Below are positions 1 through 7,189 of a DNA stretch of 10,353 nucleotides, piece by piece. The notes under the pieces are model-generated. The model made no database searches. It worked only from the letters and a program-made list of their open reading frames with translations, and was not told where the DNA came from. Each line of letters begins with the position of its first letter. Positions within the stretch are counted from its first letter, which is position 1. The position numbers and the translations under genes were made by a program. Origin of the DNA: Entrophospora sp. SA101. Lineage: Eukaryota; Glomeromycota; Glomeromycetes; Entrophosporales; Entrophosporaceae. Location of the stretch: assembly GCA_958430865.1 (NCBI GenBank), contig CAUDNR010004101.1, positions 1 through 10,353 of the forward strand. Reading direction: 5' to 3'.

Positions 1-474
1 AAGAAACCATATACAAAAGCATCAGATGTATACAGTTTTGGAGTTCTGATGTCTGTAGTATCAACTGGTCAACAACCTTTTAATAATTTGGCACATGATG
101 CAGGACTTGCAATGAATATATGTGAAGGTGTAAGACCTGGATTCTCAAACAATACACCAAGATTCTATATTGAACTAGCATTCAAATGCATGGATGTTAA
201 CCCAGATAAACGCCCAACTGCTAAAAAAATTTATGAGATTATTGGAGTTTGGGTTAATGCATTTCAACATTATAGGTCAGGGGATAAATATGAATCAATT
301 AAAAAAGAATTTGATAAAATGGATGAAATAAAATTTGATCCTTCAACAATTACTACAACAATTCATCCAAATGCAGTTTATACTAGTAGATTATTAAATT
401 TTACAAATCTCCCCCAACCTGTGAATTCCAATAAAGTAACAATTATTAGTAATAATAATGGTAATTATCATTAA
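1..474 (+). CDS. 3' end of kinase gene copy A (C-lobe and tail, partial)
   Basis: This is the last 157 codons of a protein kinase gene whose start lies outside the window; the frame is open from base 1 to the TAA at 472-474. It opens in kinase subdomain IX (S-D-V-Y-S-F-G, the Asp-x-Trp/Tyr-Ser-x-Gly element that anchors the catalytic loop), continues through the helical end of the C-lobe (C-M-D-V-N-P-D-K-R-P-T, subdomain XI with the invariant Arg), and ends in a tail containing H-P-N-A-V-Y-T-S-R-L-L-N-F. It aligns with copy B from 6362 on with high identity. The one clear difference is a segment about ten residues longer after I-Y-E-I-I (around 241-310). The tail is what I recall for the expanded glomeromycete kinase family. 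The upstream catalytic residues cannot be seen, so activity is unknown. An ATG at 49 is internal and is not the start. Confidence 0.85.
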   Translation, partial: KKPYTKASDVYSFGVLMSVVSTGQQPFNNLAHDAGLAMNICEGVRPGFSNNTPRFYIELAFKCMDVNPDKRPTAKKIYEIIGVWVNAFQHYRSGDKYESIKKEFDKMDEIKFDPSTITTTIHPNAVYTSRLLNFTNLPQPVNSNKVTIISNNNGNYH

Positions 475-922
475 TTATTCAATTATTAATTTTAAAATTT
501 AGTATCAATATTAACATTATTATGTTATAAATTATAGTTTCCCATCTAATGGATATAAATATTTAGATAATTTGATTATTTATATTTAATAATGATATTA
601 TATAAAGGTAATAACTTCTCACAATTATCATATCTTTTGATATTTCTTTTCATCTTGAAATTTGGATGTCAAACAAATAATTTTTTGATAAAAAAATTAA
701 TATAATCATACATAATTGCAGTATTATTTGTTTTTTACCTTTTCAAATCAATATTTTCATCCCTTATAGCATTAACAAATTGAAGTGATGTACTATCAAT
801 ATATCATATAATATATATAATATATAAATAATTTATTAATATAACAATTTTAAATTTAATACAATGTATCTGAATAATTTAAATATAATAAAAATTATAC
901 CTAAATTATCAAATAAAAAGCC
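475..922 (+). other. 3' flank of copy A, AT-rich, no gene
   Basis: This is the probable 3' UTR and downstream flank. The first 60 bases and the block at about 705-922 match the sequence after copy B (6806-7176); the middle, about 560-700, is not shared cleanly. I see no canonical AATAAA close after the stop and no ORF worth calling. Confidence 0.5.
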
Positions 923-1037
923 CACATCTAATCATTTCAACTTGCTTGTTGAACTATTATTGCATTCAACTTCTGGAAGAGGTTCCCCATCCTCCAAATT
1001 TGGTTGTCCCAAATGATTCTTTTTTCCAAAAATACAC
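923..1037. other. 115-bp segment present only in spacer 1
   Basis: Spacer 1 has about 115 bp between AAAAAGCC and AACAGACACAAACTACAG, where spacer 2 joins these two directly (near 7178). The forward reading frame runs open from inside this segment into the shared sequence after it, which favours a deletion in spacer 2 over an insertion here. No inverted ends or target duplication were seen. Confidence 0.6.
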
Positions 1038-1660
1038 AACAGACACAAACTACAGTATACTGATTGTAGGATTTGTTGAATCAAACAATGCCAAACTTCT
1101 GATCTTATTTGGAACCCTGACCTGGAGTCTTTGATGTTTCCCCAATATGAAAGGACACTATGAGTACATTAAAAAATAACACCTTCAATAGATAGCTAGG
1201 TCCTGCTTGTATTGGTACTAGCCACATTGATGCTTGAGAGAAGAAATTTTCAAAATTAGAACCAGATACTGGCCACCAAAAAATGTAAATGTGAGAAACA
1301 TCCATCAAAAACCACAACCTTGCCATTGAATTTTCCCCTTTTTTAAAAAGAAATAAGTGTGTAAAGGCTTCCTCAGATCTTCTACATCTTGATGATGGCC
1401 AAAGACAATGGACCCACTTGCATGGAATGGCAACACCATGCTAAGCAATCAACCATCACACATCTACATGCAAAACCAAAATATGCCAGAACAAGGACAC
1501 TGGAATGGTAAATTAGAGCATTTCTTTAAACATGACAATTTTCAAAATCATGGAATGATCCACATGTACAGTTTTACCTACATGGAAAAAAGAAACATCT
1601 CACTTAATGCAATCCATGCAGACATTCCATCATGGAAAAACATTGTATAATTTGGTCATG
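946..1660 (+). pseudogene. Possible decayed coding block, unidentified (spacer 1 copy)
   Basis: The stretch is less AT-rich than its surroundings. A forward frame at 946-1134 gives a plausible protein segment (L-E-E-V-P-H-P-P-N-L-V-V-P-N-D ... E-S-N-N-A-K-L-L). After it, further readable pieces occur in shifted frames (for example 1408-1650), separated by stops and frameshifts. The homologous block at 7190-7635 reads on from the same N-N-A-K-L-L segment. In-frame stops at about 1188-1193 (TAG) and about 1236 (TGA) recur at matching places in that copy, so they would predate the duplication. An antisense open stretch at 1105-1326 is also partly conserved and could be the true frame. I recognise no family. 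It could be an old transposon or host gene remnant, or merely GC-richer non-coding DNA. Confidence 0.25.
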
Positions 1661-1719
1661 AAGTGTCAGAATACACCATTGTAACCATCAAATGGAGAAC
1701 CATGTTCCAAAGGGCTCCA

Positions 1720-2100
1720 TCAGCCACAATCAGACAAAACCTATTGCTCACCCAATGTCTATTTTCATGTAAAGTAAGAAGACAGGATGGTCATCCCTGA
1801 TATGGAATGGTCACATAAATTTTCAATATGTGATGTCCATAGGATTTTGTGAAATACATTACAAATCTGACAAATACTGAAAACATATCATGATGAGGAT
1901 GATACTTTTCTCCAGTACCTAGTAACCAGATATTCCACTACTTCTCTGAATACCATCTAAGATCTGTGAAACTGATGCACTTGCTAAATAAGAAAATTGA
2001 CATTGAAAGTGATGAGAGGGCAAGTAATCCTTGCTGTAATGAGTTAGATTCATCATTAAGATTTGAGCATCTTGAGCTTCTGATGAGGCTTCATTTAAAG
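1720..2100 (+). pseudogene. Possible decayed coding block 2, unidentified (spacer 1 copy)
   Basis: This is the counterpart of the open frame at 8028-8315. The translation begins similarly (Q-P-Q-S-D-K-T) and retains M-E-W-S-H-K-F-S-I-C-D-V-H-R, but it is broken. A TAA stands where the other copy has GCA (AAGTAAGAAGAC against AAGCAAGAAGAC), an extra T shifts the frame near 1848, and about 1920-2000 contains sequence absent from the other copy. If this was ever coding, it is dead here. No family is recognised. Confidence 0.25.
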
Positions 2101-2974
2101 ATATAATACTCCTTTTTTACTTCCTCTTCATAAATTATTTATTTTTTAGTATGGGTTTGAGAACTAACAGTATTTAAAGATGATGGATGTTTCTAGTTTA
2201 ATATAGGACTACAATATAACAATCACGATTGTTGTGATCTTTTAATTCTGTATCAATAGTATATTTTTTTGATAAGTTAAATAAGTGAGTTAAAATCTGA
2301 TAAATAAAAGGAAAAACATGTTTATCTCTAGTTCAGGATTTATTCAGCTAATTATTTGAATTTCCTGCAAAAATCAGAAGCCTGTCCTATTAAAGCTGTG
2401 TTGACTTCAAAGAAAGTTCATCAAAGTTTTCTATGACATTAATGAATTGAATGGAATTGGTACAATACAAATGTGTCCAGAGTCACATTGCCATATTTTT
2501 CTGTTTAATAATATTTTCAAGGAAGACAAATTATCATCAACATTTGAGTTAACCTTTACAAATTGAAGCTGATTACCATTTGACATTTCAATGAATATAA
2601 TTTTATTTTTAATTAATTATGACAAAAAACATTTCATCGGGTATCATTTAATCATGACATCATCAATGACTCATTTTTGACATTTAATTTTAGTAATTCA
2701 TTTATTTTATTTTATTGGACAAAATCATGTAAAAAGTTATGTTATTTGTAATACTTCAAGAAGTATAAATATGCTTGAAATCTCCTTCAGTGAAAAAAAA
2801 ATTTTAAAAACAATTGATTTTTCAATAATGACACTTTCATTAATTGATTCATAACCCTTTCTGATGATTAATGGTTTGACTAATATTTAATTATTAGTTA
2901 GGAACCCCTTTATTGGTTTTACTATATTGCTTGTAGGGATGCCTCAAGCATTGTAGTTGTGCTAGATTTGATGA
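2101..2974. other. AT-rich spacer, conserved between units, no gene
   Basis: This stretch has no usable ORF. It is collinear with 8340-9213 at high similarity apart from small indels (for example 2508-2590, missing in the other copy near 8780). I see no RNA gene or transposon ends here. It ends in the shared landmark GCTTGTAGGGATGCCTCAAG. Confidence 0.6.
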
Positions 2975-3011
2975 CTCTGCAATAGAGCAGAGTTTCTATT
3001 CGTAATAGAAA
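2975..3011. repeat. Two adjacent hairpins before the minisatellite
   Basis: CTCTGC (2975-2980) pairs with GCAGAG (2987-2992) across a 6-base loop. TTTCTATT (2993-3000) pairs perfectly with AATAGAAA (3004-3011) across a 3-base CGT loop. The homologous place in spacer 2 (9214-9250) has lost both stems through a few substitutions, so there is no sign that the structure is maintained. Confidence 0.55.
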
Positions 3012-3660
3012 TTTTTGTTTGAATTATTCAAAACATTCGTTTGTTTGAATTATTCAAATTGTTTATTTATTCAAATTGTATCATTCGAATTGTTATCATT
3101 CGTTTATTATTCGAATTGTTATCATTCGTTTATTAATCGGATTGTTATCATTCGTTTATTATTTGAATTGTTATCATTCGTTTATTATTTGGATTGTTGT
3201 CATTCGTTTATTATTCGGATTGTTGTCATTCGTTTATTATTCGAATTATCATTATTTGTTTATTATTCGAATTGTCATCATTCGTTTATTCAAATTAATC
3301 GTTTATTTGTTTTATTCAAATTATTTCGTTTATTCGTTTTATTAAAATTATTCGTTTTATTCGAATTATATTCGTTTTTATTTTATTTGAATTATTTTGT
3401 TTATTTCAAATGAATTATTCGTTTTATTTTATTCGAATATTCATTTCTATTCGTTTTATTTTGAATTGTTTGTTTTATTTCGAATTACTTGTTTTATTTG
3501 AACTATTCGAATTATTTGAACTATTCATTTATTCGAATCATTCGTTTATTCGTTTTATTCAAATTGCTTATGCTTTTTATTTGAATTATCTACTTGAATA
3601 TCAAATTATTCGTTATTCATTTTATTCGAATAAACTTCCAATTTAATTCGAAACTCAAAA
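3012..3660. repeat. AT-rich low-complexity minisatellite block, copy 1 (CpG-rich)
   Basis: Some 650 bases are built from variants of TTCGTTTATT, TTCGAATT and TTATTTGAATT. The first part is a regular 26-bp array and the second part is a less regular mix of 10-20 bp motifs. Long open frames exist on the + strand only because the repeat lacks stop codons; their products are runs of Phe, Leu, Ile, Tyr and Ser and should not be called genes. The block has about 30 CpG dinucleotides, far more than the AT-rich sequence around it, almost all inside TTCGTT or TTCGAA. Confidence 0.9.
3086..3300. repeat. 26-bp tandem array, about 8 units
   Basis: The consensus is CGTTTATTATTCGAATTG followed by TTATCATT. 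The CGTTT anchor falls at 3101, 3127, 3153, 3179, 3205, 3231, 3257 (as TG) and 3283, an exact 26-base step each time. The spacer 2 array has about five units with slips of one base. Confidence 0.95.
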
Positions 3661-3663
3661 TTC

Positions 3664-3686
3664 ATAATAATAATAATAATAATAAT
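3664..3686. repeat. (ATA)n microsatellite, about 7.7 units
   Basis: A pure ATAATA run of 23 bases follows the minisatellite. The matching place in spacer 2 (near 9733) has only CATAATGAG, so the run expanded in this copy or shrank in the other. Confidence 0.95.
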
Positions 3687-3897
3687 GAGTAAAACAAATA
3701 AATCGAAAAAACCTTATTCGAATAGAAACCCTATTCAAACAATGTGGTTGTTAGTGATTTTTCCATATTCAGACTTGCAATGTTTATTACGGTTTATGGC
3801 TTTAACGACTTTAGGGTGCATGTCGAATTTATTTGTGATTATAATTCAGGTAAAAAATTTTTTTTTAATGAAAAATTTTTAGTATTAATATATTTTG
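3687..3897. other. Stretch between minisatellite and MITE, no supported gene
   Basis: An open frame from the ATG at 3685 gives 65 residues. Its counterpart after 9735 starts the same way (M-S-K-A-N) but stops after about twenty codons, and the spacing differs, so coding is not supported. The sequence is collinear with 9736-9982 and is probably distal upstream sequence of the kinase genes. Confidence 0.5.
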
Positions 3898-4152
3898 TGT
3901 GATACATAGCATAATGGACACTCATTTTGTGCAACAGTCATTTGTATAATAGGCAGGCGGTTACACAGAGCGCGTTGCTTCTGAAACTTCACTAGAATAT
4001 AGCTGTAGCCTCTCTAAGTCCAGATCATCACCAAGATCAAAATTATCTCACACTTTTATAATCAAACTTTTGCAAGAACTTTCACCATAACATATGTTAT
4101 GTTGATCGTTTTTTTGTGATCTGCAACAGTGTCCACTATGCTGTGATACATA
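3898..4152. mobile_element. MITE-like element with TIRs and 11-bp target duplication
   Basis: A 233-bp insert (3909-4141) begins GCATAATGGACACT and ends AGTGTCCACTATGC. These are inverted repeats of 14 bases with one mismatch. It is flanked by the direct repeat TGTGATACATA (3898-3908 and 4142-4152). The homologous site upstream of gene C has a single TGTGATACATA (9983-9993) and no insert, which is a natural empty site. The insert codes for nothing and is visibly richer in G and C in its middle (around 3950-4030) than the flanks. Target duplications of 9-11 bp with short TIRs are typical of Mutator-like elements; the superfamily is my inference. A four-base ACAT difference just beyond the right duplication slightly blurs the exact edge. 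Confidence 0.85.
4086..4101. repeat. 16-bp perfect palindrome inside the MITE
   Basis: CATAACATATGTTATG equals its own reverse complement. It lies about 40 bp from the right end of the element and could be a protein-binding site or chance. Confidence 0.6.
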
Positions 4153-4241
4153 CATATTTGTGGCTGAAAAAAAAAAGTTCTTTAGAAAATTTTTTTTTTT
4201 GACAAATTGTACAAATTATACAAATTTAATAAAAAACCACA
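4153..4241 (+). promoter_or_regulatory. Probable core promoter and 5' UTR of kinase gene B
   Basis: The block ATATTTGTGGCTGAAAAAAAA is shared with the region before gene C (9991-10011). It is followed here by T-rich and AT-rich sequence including a TATA-like TTATACAAATTTAATAAAA close to the start codon. The context CCACAATGG has A at -3 and G at +4, favourable for eukaryotic initiation. The corresponding part before gene C is about 50 bp shorter. Whether any of this is the true transcription start is inference. Confidence 0.4.
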
Positions 4242-6805
4242 ATGGAAAACACTTTGGGTGACAATAAACATCATTGCAATACTACTACTGACAAAAATTA
4301 TGATGAATATTCTGATAGAAGGTATGAAGGTTATGGGAAATGTCCAACCTGCAATAGATATAATACTTATTATTCATGGTGCCAATCATGTAATCCAAAG
4401 TTGTTAACTGAAGGATGGACTAGTGGCAATGTAACATTGGATAAATTGATTAAAAGTACACAACTTAAAGCAACCAAGTATCATTATAGTAATCATCTTC
4501 AATGGATTCCTTATGATGATTTAACAAATATTGAAAAGATGGATGAAGGTGGGTTTGCAATGATATCCAAAGCTACTTGGTTAAATGGTTATAAAAGTAT
4601 AAATTATGATAAGGAGAGAACCAGTAAAGATATGCCTGTGGCATTAAAAAAATTAAATAATTTACAGAATGTTTCTGATGAATTTCTTAATGAGGTAAAT
4701 TATTTATTTTTCTATTTATTTCAGATTTTTTGATATTATCGAATTATAATTAAATATTTTATTTGTTATTTTAGCTCAAAAATTATACCACGTTCCATGA
4801 TAAAGTTTATATTTATGGGTTAACACAAGATCCAATTACAAAAGAATATATCTCTGTAATGCATTACATGGAAGATGGAAGTCCTCAAAATGATGAATAT
4901 TCTGATAAAAGAAAGGAATATTATGGGGAGTGTCCAACATGCAATAGATATAATACTGATTATTTATGGTGTCAATCATGTGATCCAAAATTATTAACTG
5001 AAGGATGGACTAGTGGCAATGAAACATTAGATGAGTTGATTAAAAGTACACAACTCAAAGCAACAAGATATGGTAATTGTTATTATCTTCAATGGATTCC
5101 TTATAATAATTTAACAAATATTGAAAAGATAGGTGAAGGTGGGTTTGCGACTATATCCAAAGCTACTTGGTTAAATGGTTATATAAGTACAAATCATTAT
5201 AAAAGAACTAGTGAAGAAGTGACTGTGGCATTAAAAAAACTACATAATTCACAGAATATTTTTGATGAATTTCTTAATGAGGTAAATTATTTTATTTTTT
5301 TATTTATTTTCTGATTTTTTAGATATTATCAATTATTATTGTTGTAATTAAATATTTATTCATTATTTAGTTCAACAATTATACAAGGCTTCATTATAAT
5401 GAAGATACAATTCATATTTATGGATTTACACAAGATCCAATTACAAAAGAATATATATTTGTAATGGAATATATAGAAGATGGAAGTCTTCAAGATTATG
5501 AAGATCAATATTCAAAGGAAAGAGATGAAGAATATGGGGAATGTCCAACATGCAAAAGATATAATACCAGTTGTGCATGGTGTCAATCATGTGATCCAAA
5601 GTTATTAACTGAAGGATGGACTAGTGGCAATGAAACATTAGATGAGTTGATTAAAAGCACACAACTTGAAGCAACAAAATATGATAATAGATATTATCTT
5701 CAATGGATTCCTTATGATGATTTAACAAATATTGAAAAGATAGGTGAAGGTGGGTTTGCAACTATATCCAAAGCTACTTGGTTAAATGGTGAGAAATATT
5801 CATTTAGTAAAGAAAGAACTAGTGAAGATAGGACTGTGGCATTAAAAAAACTACATGATTCACAGAATATTTCTGATGAATTTCTTAATGAGGTAAATTA
5901 TTTTATTTTCTATTTATTTTCTGATTTTTAAATATTATTGATTATTATTGTTGTAATTAAATATTTTATTTATTATTTAGTTCAAAAATTATATGAACTT
6001 TCATGATAAAGAATCTATAATTCATATTTATGGATTAACACAGGATCCAATTACAAAAAAATATATATTTGTAATGAAATATATGGAAGATGGAAATCTT
6101 CAAAATTATTTAACAAAAGATTTTAAAAACTTAAAATGGAAAGACAAAATTAATATTCTTAAACAAATTATTAATGGTTTAAAAGATATTCATGAAAAAG
6201 AAATTATTCATCATGATTTTCATAGTGGTAATATTCTTCAAGGATATAGTTATTCATATATTGCAGACTTAGGATTATCATGCATATCTAGTCAAACATC
6301 ATCATCAGGCAAAAATGATATATGTGGAGTACTACCATATATTGCACCAGAAGTTTTAAATGAGAAACCATATACAATAGCATCAGATGTATACAGTTTT
6401 GGAGTTCTGATGTCTTTAGTATCAACTGGCCAACAACCATTTAATAATTTGGCACATGATAAATATCTTGCAATGAAAATCTGTAAAGGTGCAAGACCAG
6501 GATTCTCAAACAATACACCAAAATTCTATATTGAACTAGCATTCAAATGCATGAATGCTAATCCAGATAAACGTCCAACTGCTAAAGAAATTTATGAAAT
6601 TATTTATGATTGGAGATATGAAGGTAAATTTAAAGAAGAGTTTGAGAAAATGGACAAAATAAAATTTGATCCTTCAACAATTACTGCAGTAATTCATCCA
6701 AATGCAATTTATACTAGCAGATTATTAAATTTTACAAACCTTCCCCAACCTGTGAATTCCAATAAAGTAACTATTATTGGTAATAATAATGGTAATTATC
6801 ATTAA
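4242..6805 (+). CDS. Kinase gene B: three zinc-ribbon/N-lobe modules, one C-lobe
   Basis: The inferred join is 4242-4694, 4775-5281, 5371-5892 and 5981-6805, giving 768 residues; all introns are phase 0. The start matches gene C (M-E-N-x-L). Each of three modules has CxxC-x9-CxxC (Cys34/37/47/50, 204/207/217/220, 378/381/391/394), a W-T-S-G-N linker, a Gly-rich loop and the V-A-L-K lysine (136, 305, 479), and ends at the alpha-C Glu (151, 320, 494) just before an intron. Only exon 4 carries the C-lobe: H-H-D-F-H-S-G-N (Asp573, Asn578; HRD Arg replaced by His), D-L-G (Asp590), A-P-E (616-618), then a Y-T-S-R-L-L-N-F tail. By family knowledge this is a TKL-like Ser/Thr kinase; exons 3 plus 4 form a complete catalytic domain with every key residue. 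Module 1 lost the first loop Gly (M-D-E-G-G-F). Usual family members would be about 425 residues. Alternative reading: fused or collapsed paralogues, or alternatively spliced N-lobes. The substrate is unknown. Confidence 0.8.
4695..4774 (+). other. Intron 1 of kinase gene B (80 bp, phase 0)
   Basis: It starts GAG|GTAAAT, ends TTATTTTAG|CTC and is very AT-rich. Reading through reaches a stop at 4731-4733, so retention would truncate the protein after module 1. An earlier AG at 4723 would make a 30-base intron and is less likely. Confidence 0.85.
5282..5370 (+). other. Intron 2 of kinase gene B (89 bp, phase 0)
   Basis: It starts GAG|GTAAAT and ends CATTATTTAG|TTC, at the same codon position as introns 1 and 3 and homologous to both along its length. 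Retention leads to a stop within about ten codons. Confidence 0.88.
5893..5980 (+). other. Intron 3 of kinase gene B (88 bp, phase 0)
   Basis: It starts GAG|GTAAAT and ends TATTATTTAG|TTC. Splicing here joins the alpha-C Glu of module 3 to the only full C-lobe, restoring the usual kinase order. Confidence 0.9.
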
Positions 6806-7176
6806 TCATTCAATTATTAATTTAAAATTTAGTATTGATATTAAAATTAATATTATTATCATACTTATAGTTTCTCATTTAATGGATATAAACATTTAGA
6901 TTATTTGGAATTTTTTTTCATTAGATGTCCAATATGCTCACTAAAATAATGATTTTTGAAAAAAATAAACATAATTGCAGTATTATTTGTTTCTTATCTT
7001 TTCAAATCAATGATTTTATTTTTTTATAGCATTAACAAATTGAAGTACTATCAATATACCATATAATTTATATAATATATAAATAATTTATTAATATTAA
7101 AAACCTTAAAATTTAATACATGTATCTGAATAATTTAAATATAATAAAAATTATACCTAAATTATCAAGTAAAAAG
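6806..7176 (+). other. 3' flank of kinase gene B, AT-rich, no gene
   Basis: This is the probable 3' UTR and downstream flank. It matches the flank of copy A at both ends (6806-6905 and 6970-7176) but has a different, shorter middle. No clear AATAAA follows closely and no gene is visible. Confidence 0.5.
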
Positions 7177-7189
7177 CCAACAGACACAA

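Larger units (their letters stand above)
475..4241. repeat. Spacer 1, first copy of the duplicated inter-kinase spacer
   Basis: This 3.77 kb spacer between genes A and B is homologous to spacer 2 (6806-10029) in the same orientation and order. Easily checked shared landmarks are CCTCTTCATAAATTATTTAT (2123 and 8379), GACAAAATCATGT, GCTTGTAGGGATGCCTCAAG (2930 and 9143), the TTCGTTTATT minisatellite, and TGTGTGATACAT before the next gene. Genes and spacers together form a tandem segmental duplication, so the three kinase copies arose with their flanks. The spacers differ by several indels, each described separately. Confidence 0.9.
4302..6100 (+). repeat. Internal tandem repeat of about 600 bp within kinase gene B
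   Basis: Unit starts can be set at the codons before E-Y-S or Q-Y-S: about 4302, 4892 and 5500, steps of roughly 590 and 610 bases. The same segment after each intron, I-Y-G-(L/F)-T-Q-D-P-I-T-K, recurs in exons 2, 3 and 4. Exon and intron sequence are both repeated: the three introns share GTAAATTATTT, ATATTAT and TTAATTAAATATTT-like stretches. Duplication was therefore at the DNA level, not by retroposition. Confidence 0.92.

Noticed and set aside
3086..3300. CRISPR-like array
   Set aside because: The 26-bp units abut with no unique spacers and the context is eukaryotic; it is a minisatellite.
3015..3646. Long + strand open frames rich in Phe, Leu, Ile and Tyr
   Set aside because: They lie wholly in the TTCGTTTATT/TTATTTGAATT minisatellite, are open in several frames at once, and their products are repeat artefacts.
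3685..3882. 65-codon open frame after the ATA run
   Set aside because: The counterpart in spacer 2 stops early and shares only the first few residues; the region is probably upstream non-coding sequence.
3940..4035. GC-richer core of the MITE as a tRNA-derived SINE
   Set aside because: No cloverleaf, A/B box pair or poly-A tail was seen; inverted ends and the target duplication fit a DNA element.
4207..4407. Open frame overlapping the start of kinase gene B in another frame
   Set aside because: Shadow of exon 1; the kinase frame has the family motifs and a matching start in gene C.
4859..5931. Separate small genes starting at ATG 4859 and ATG 5464
   Set aside because: Homologous splice sites join these frames to the preceding exons in phase, and the sequence upstream of each ATG (4775, 5371) is conserved kinase coding sequence, so they are internal exons.
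6292..6513. Minus-strand open frame inside exon 4
   Set aside because: Antisense shadow of the strongly supported kinase C-lobe.
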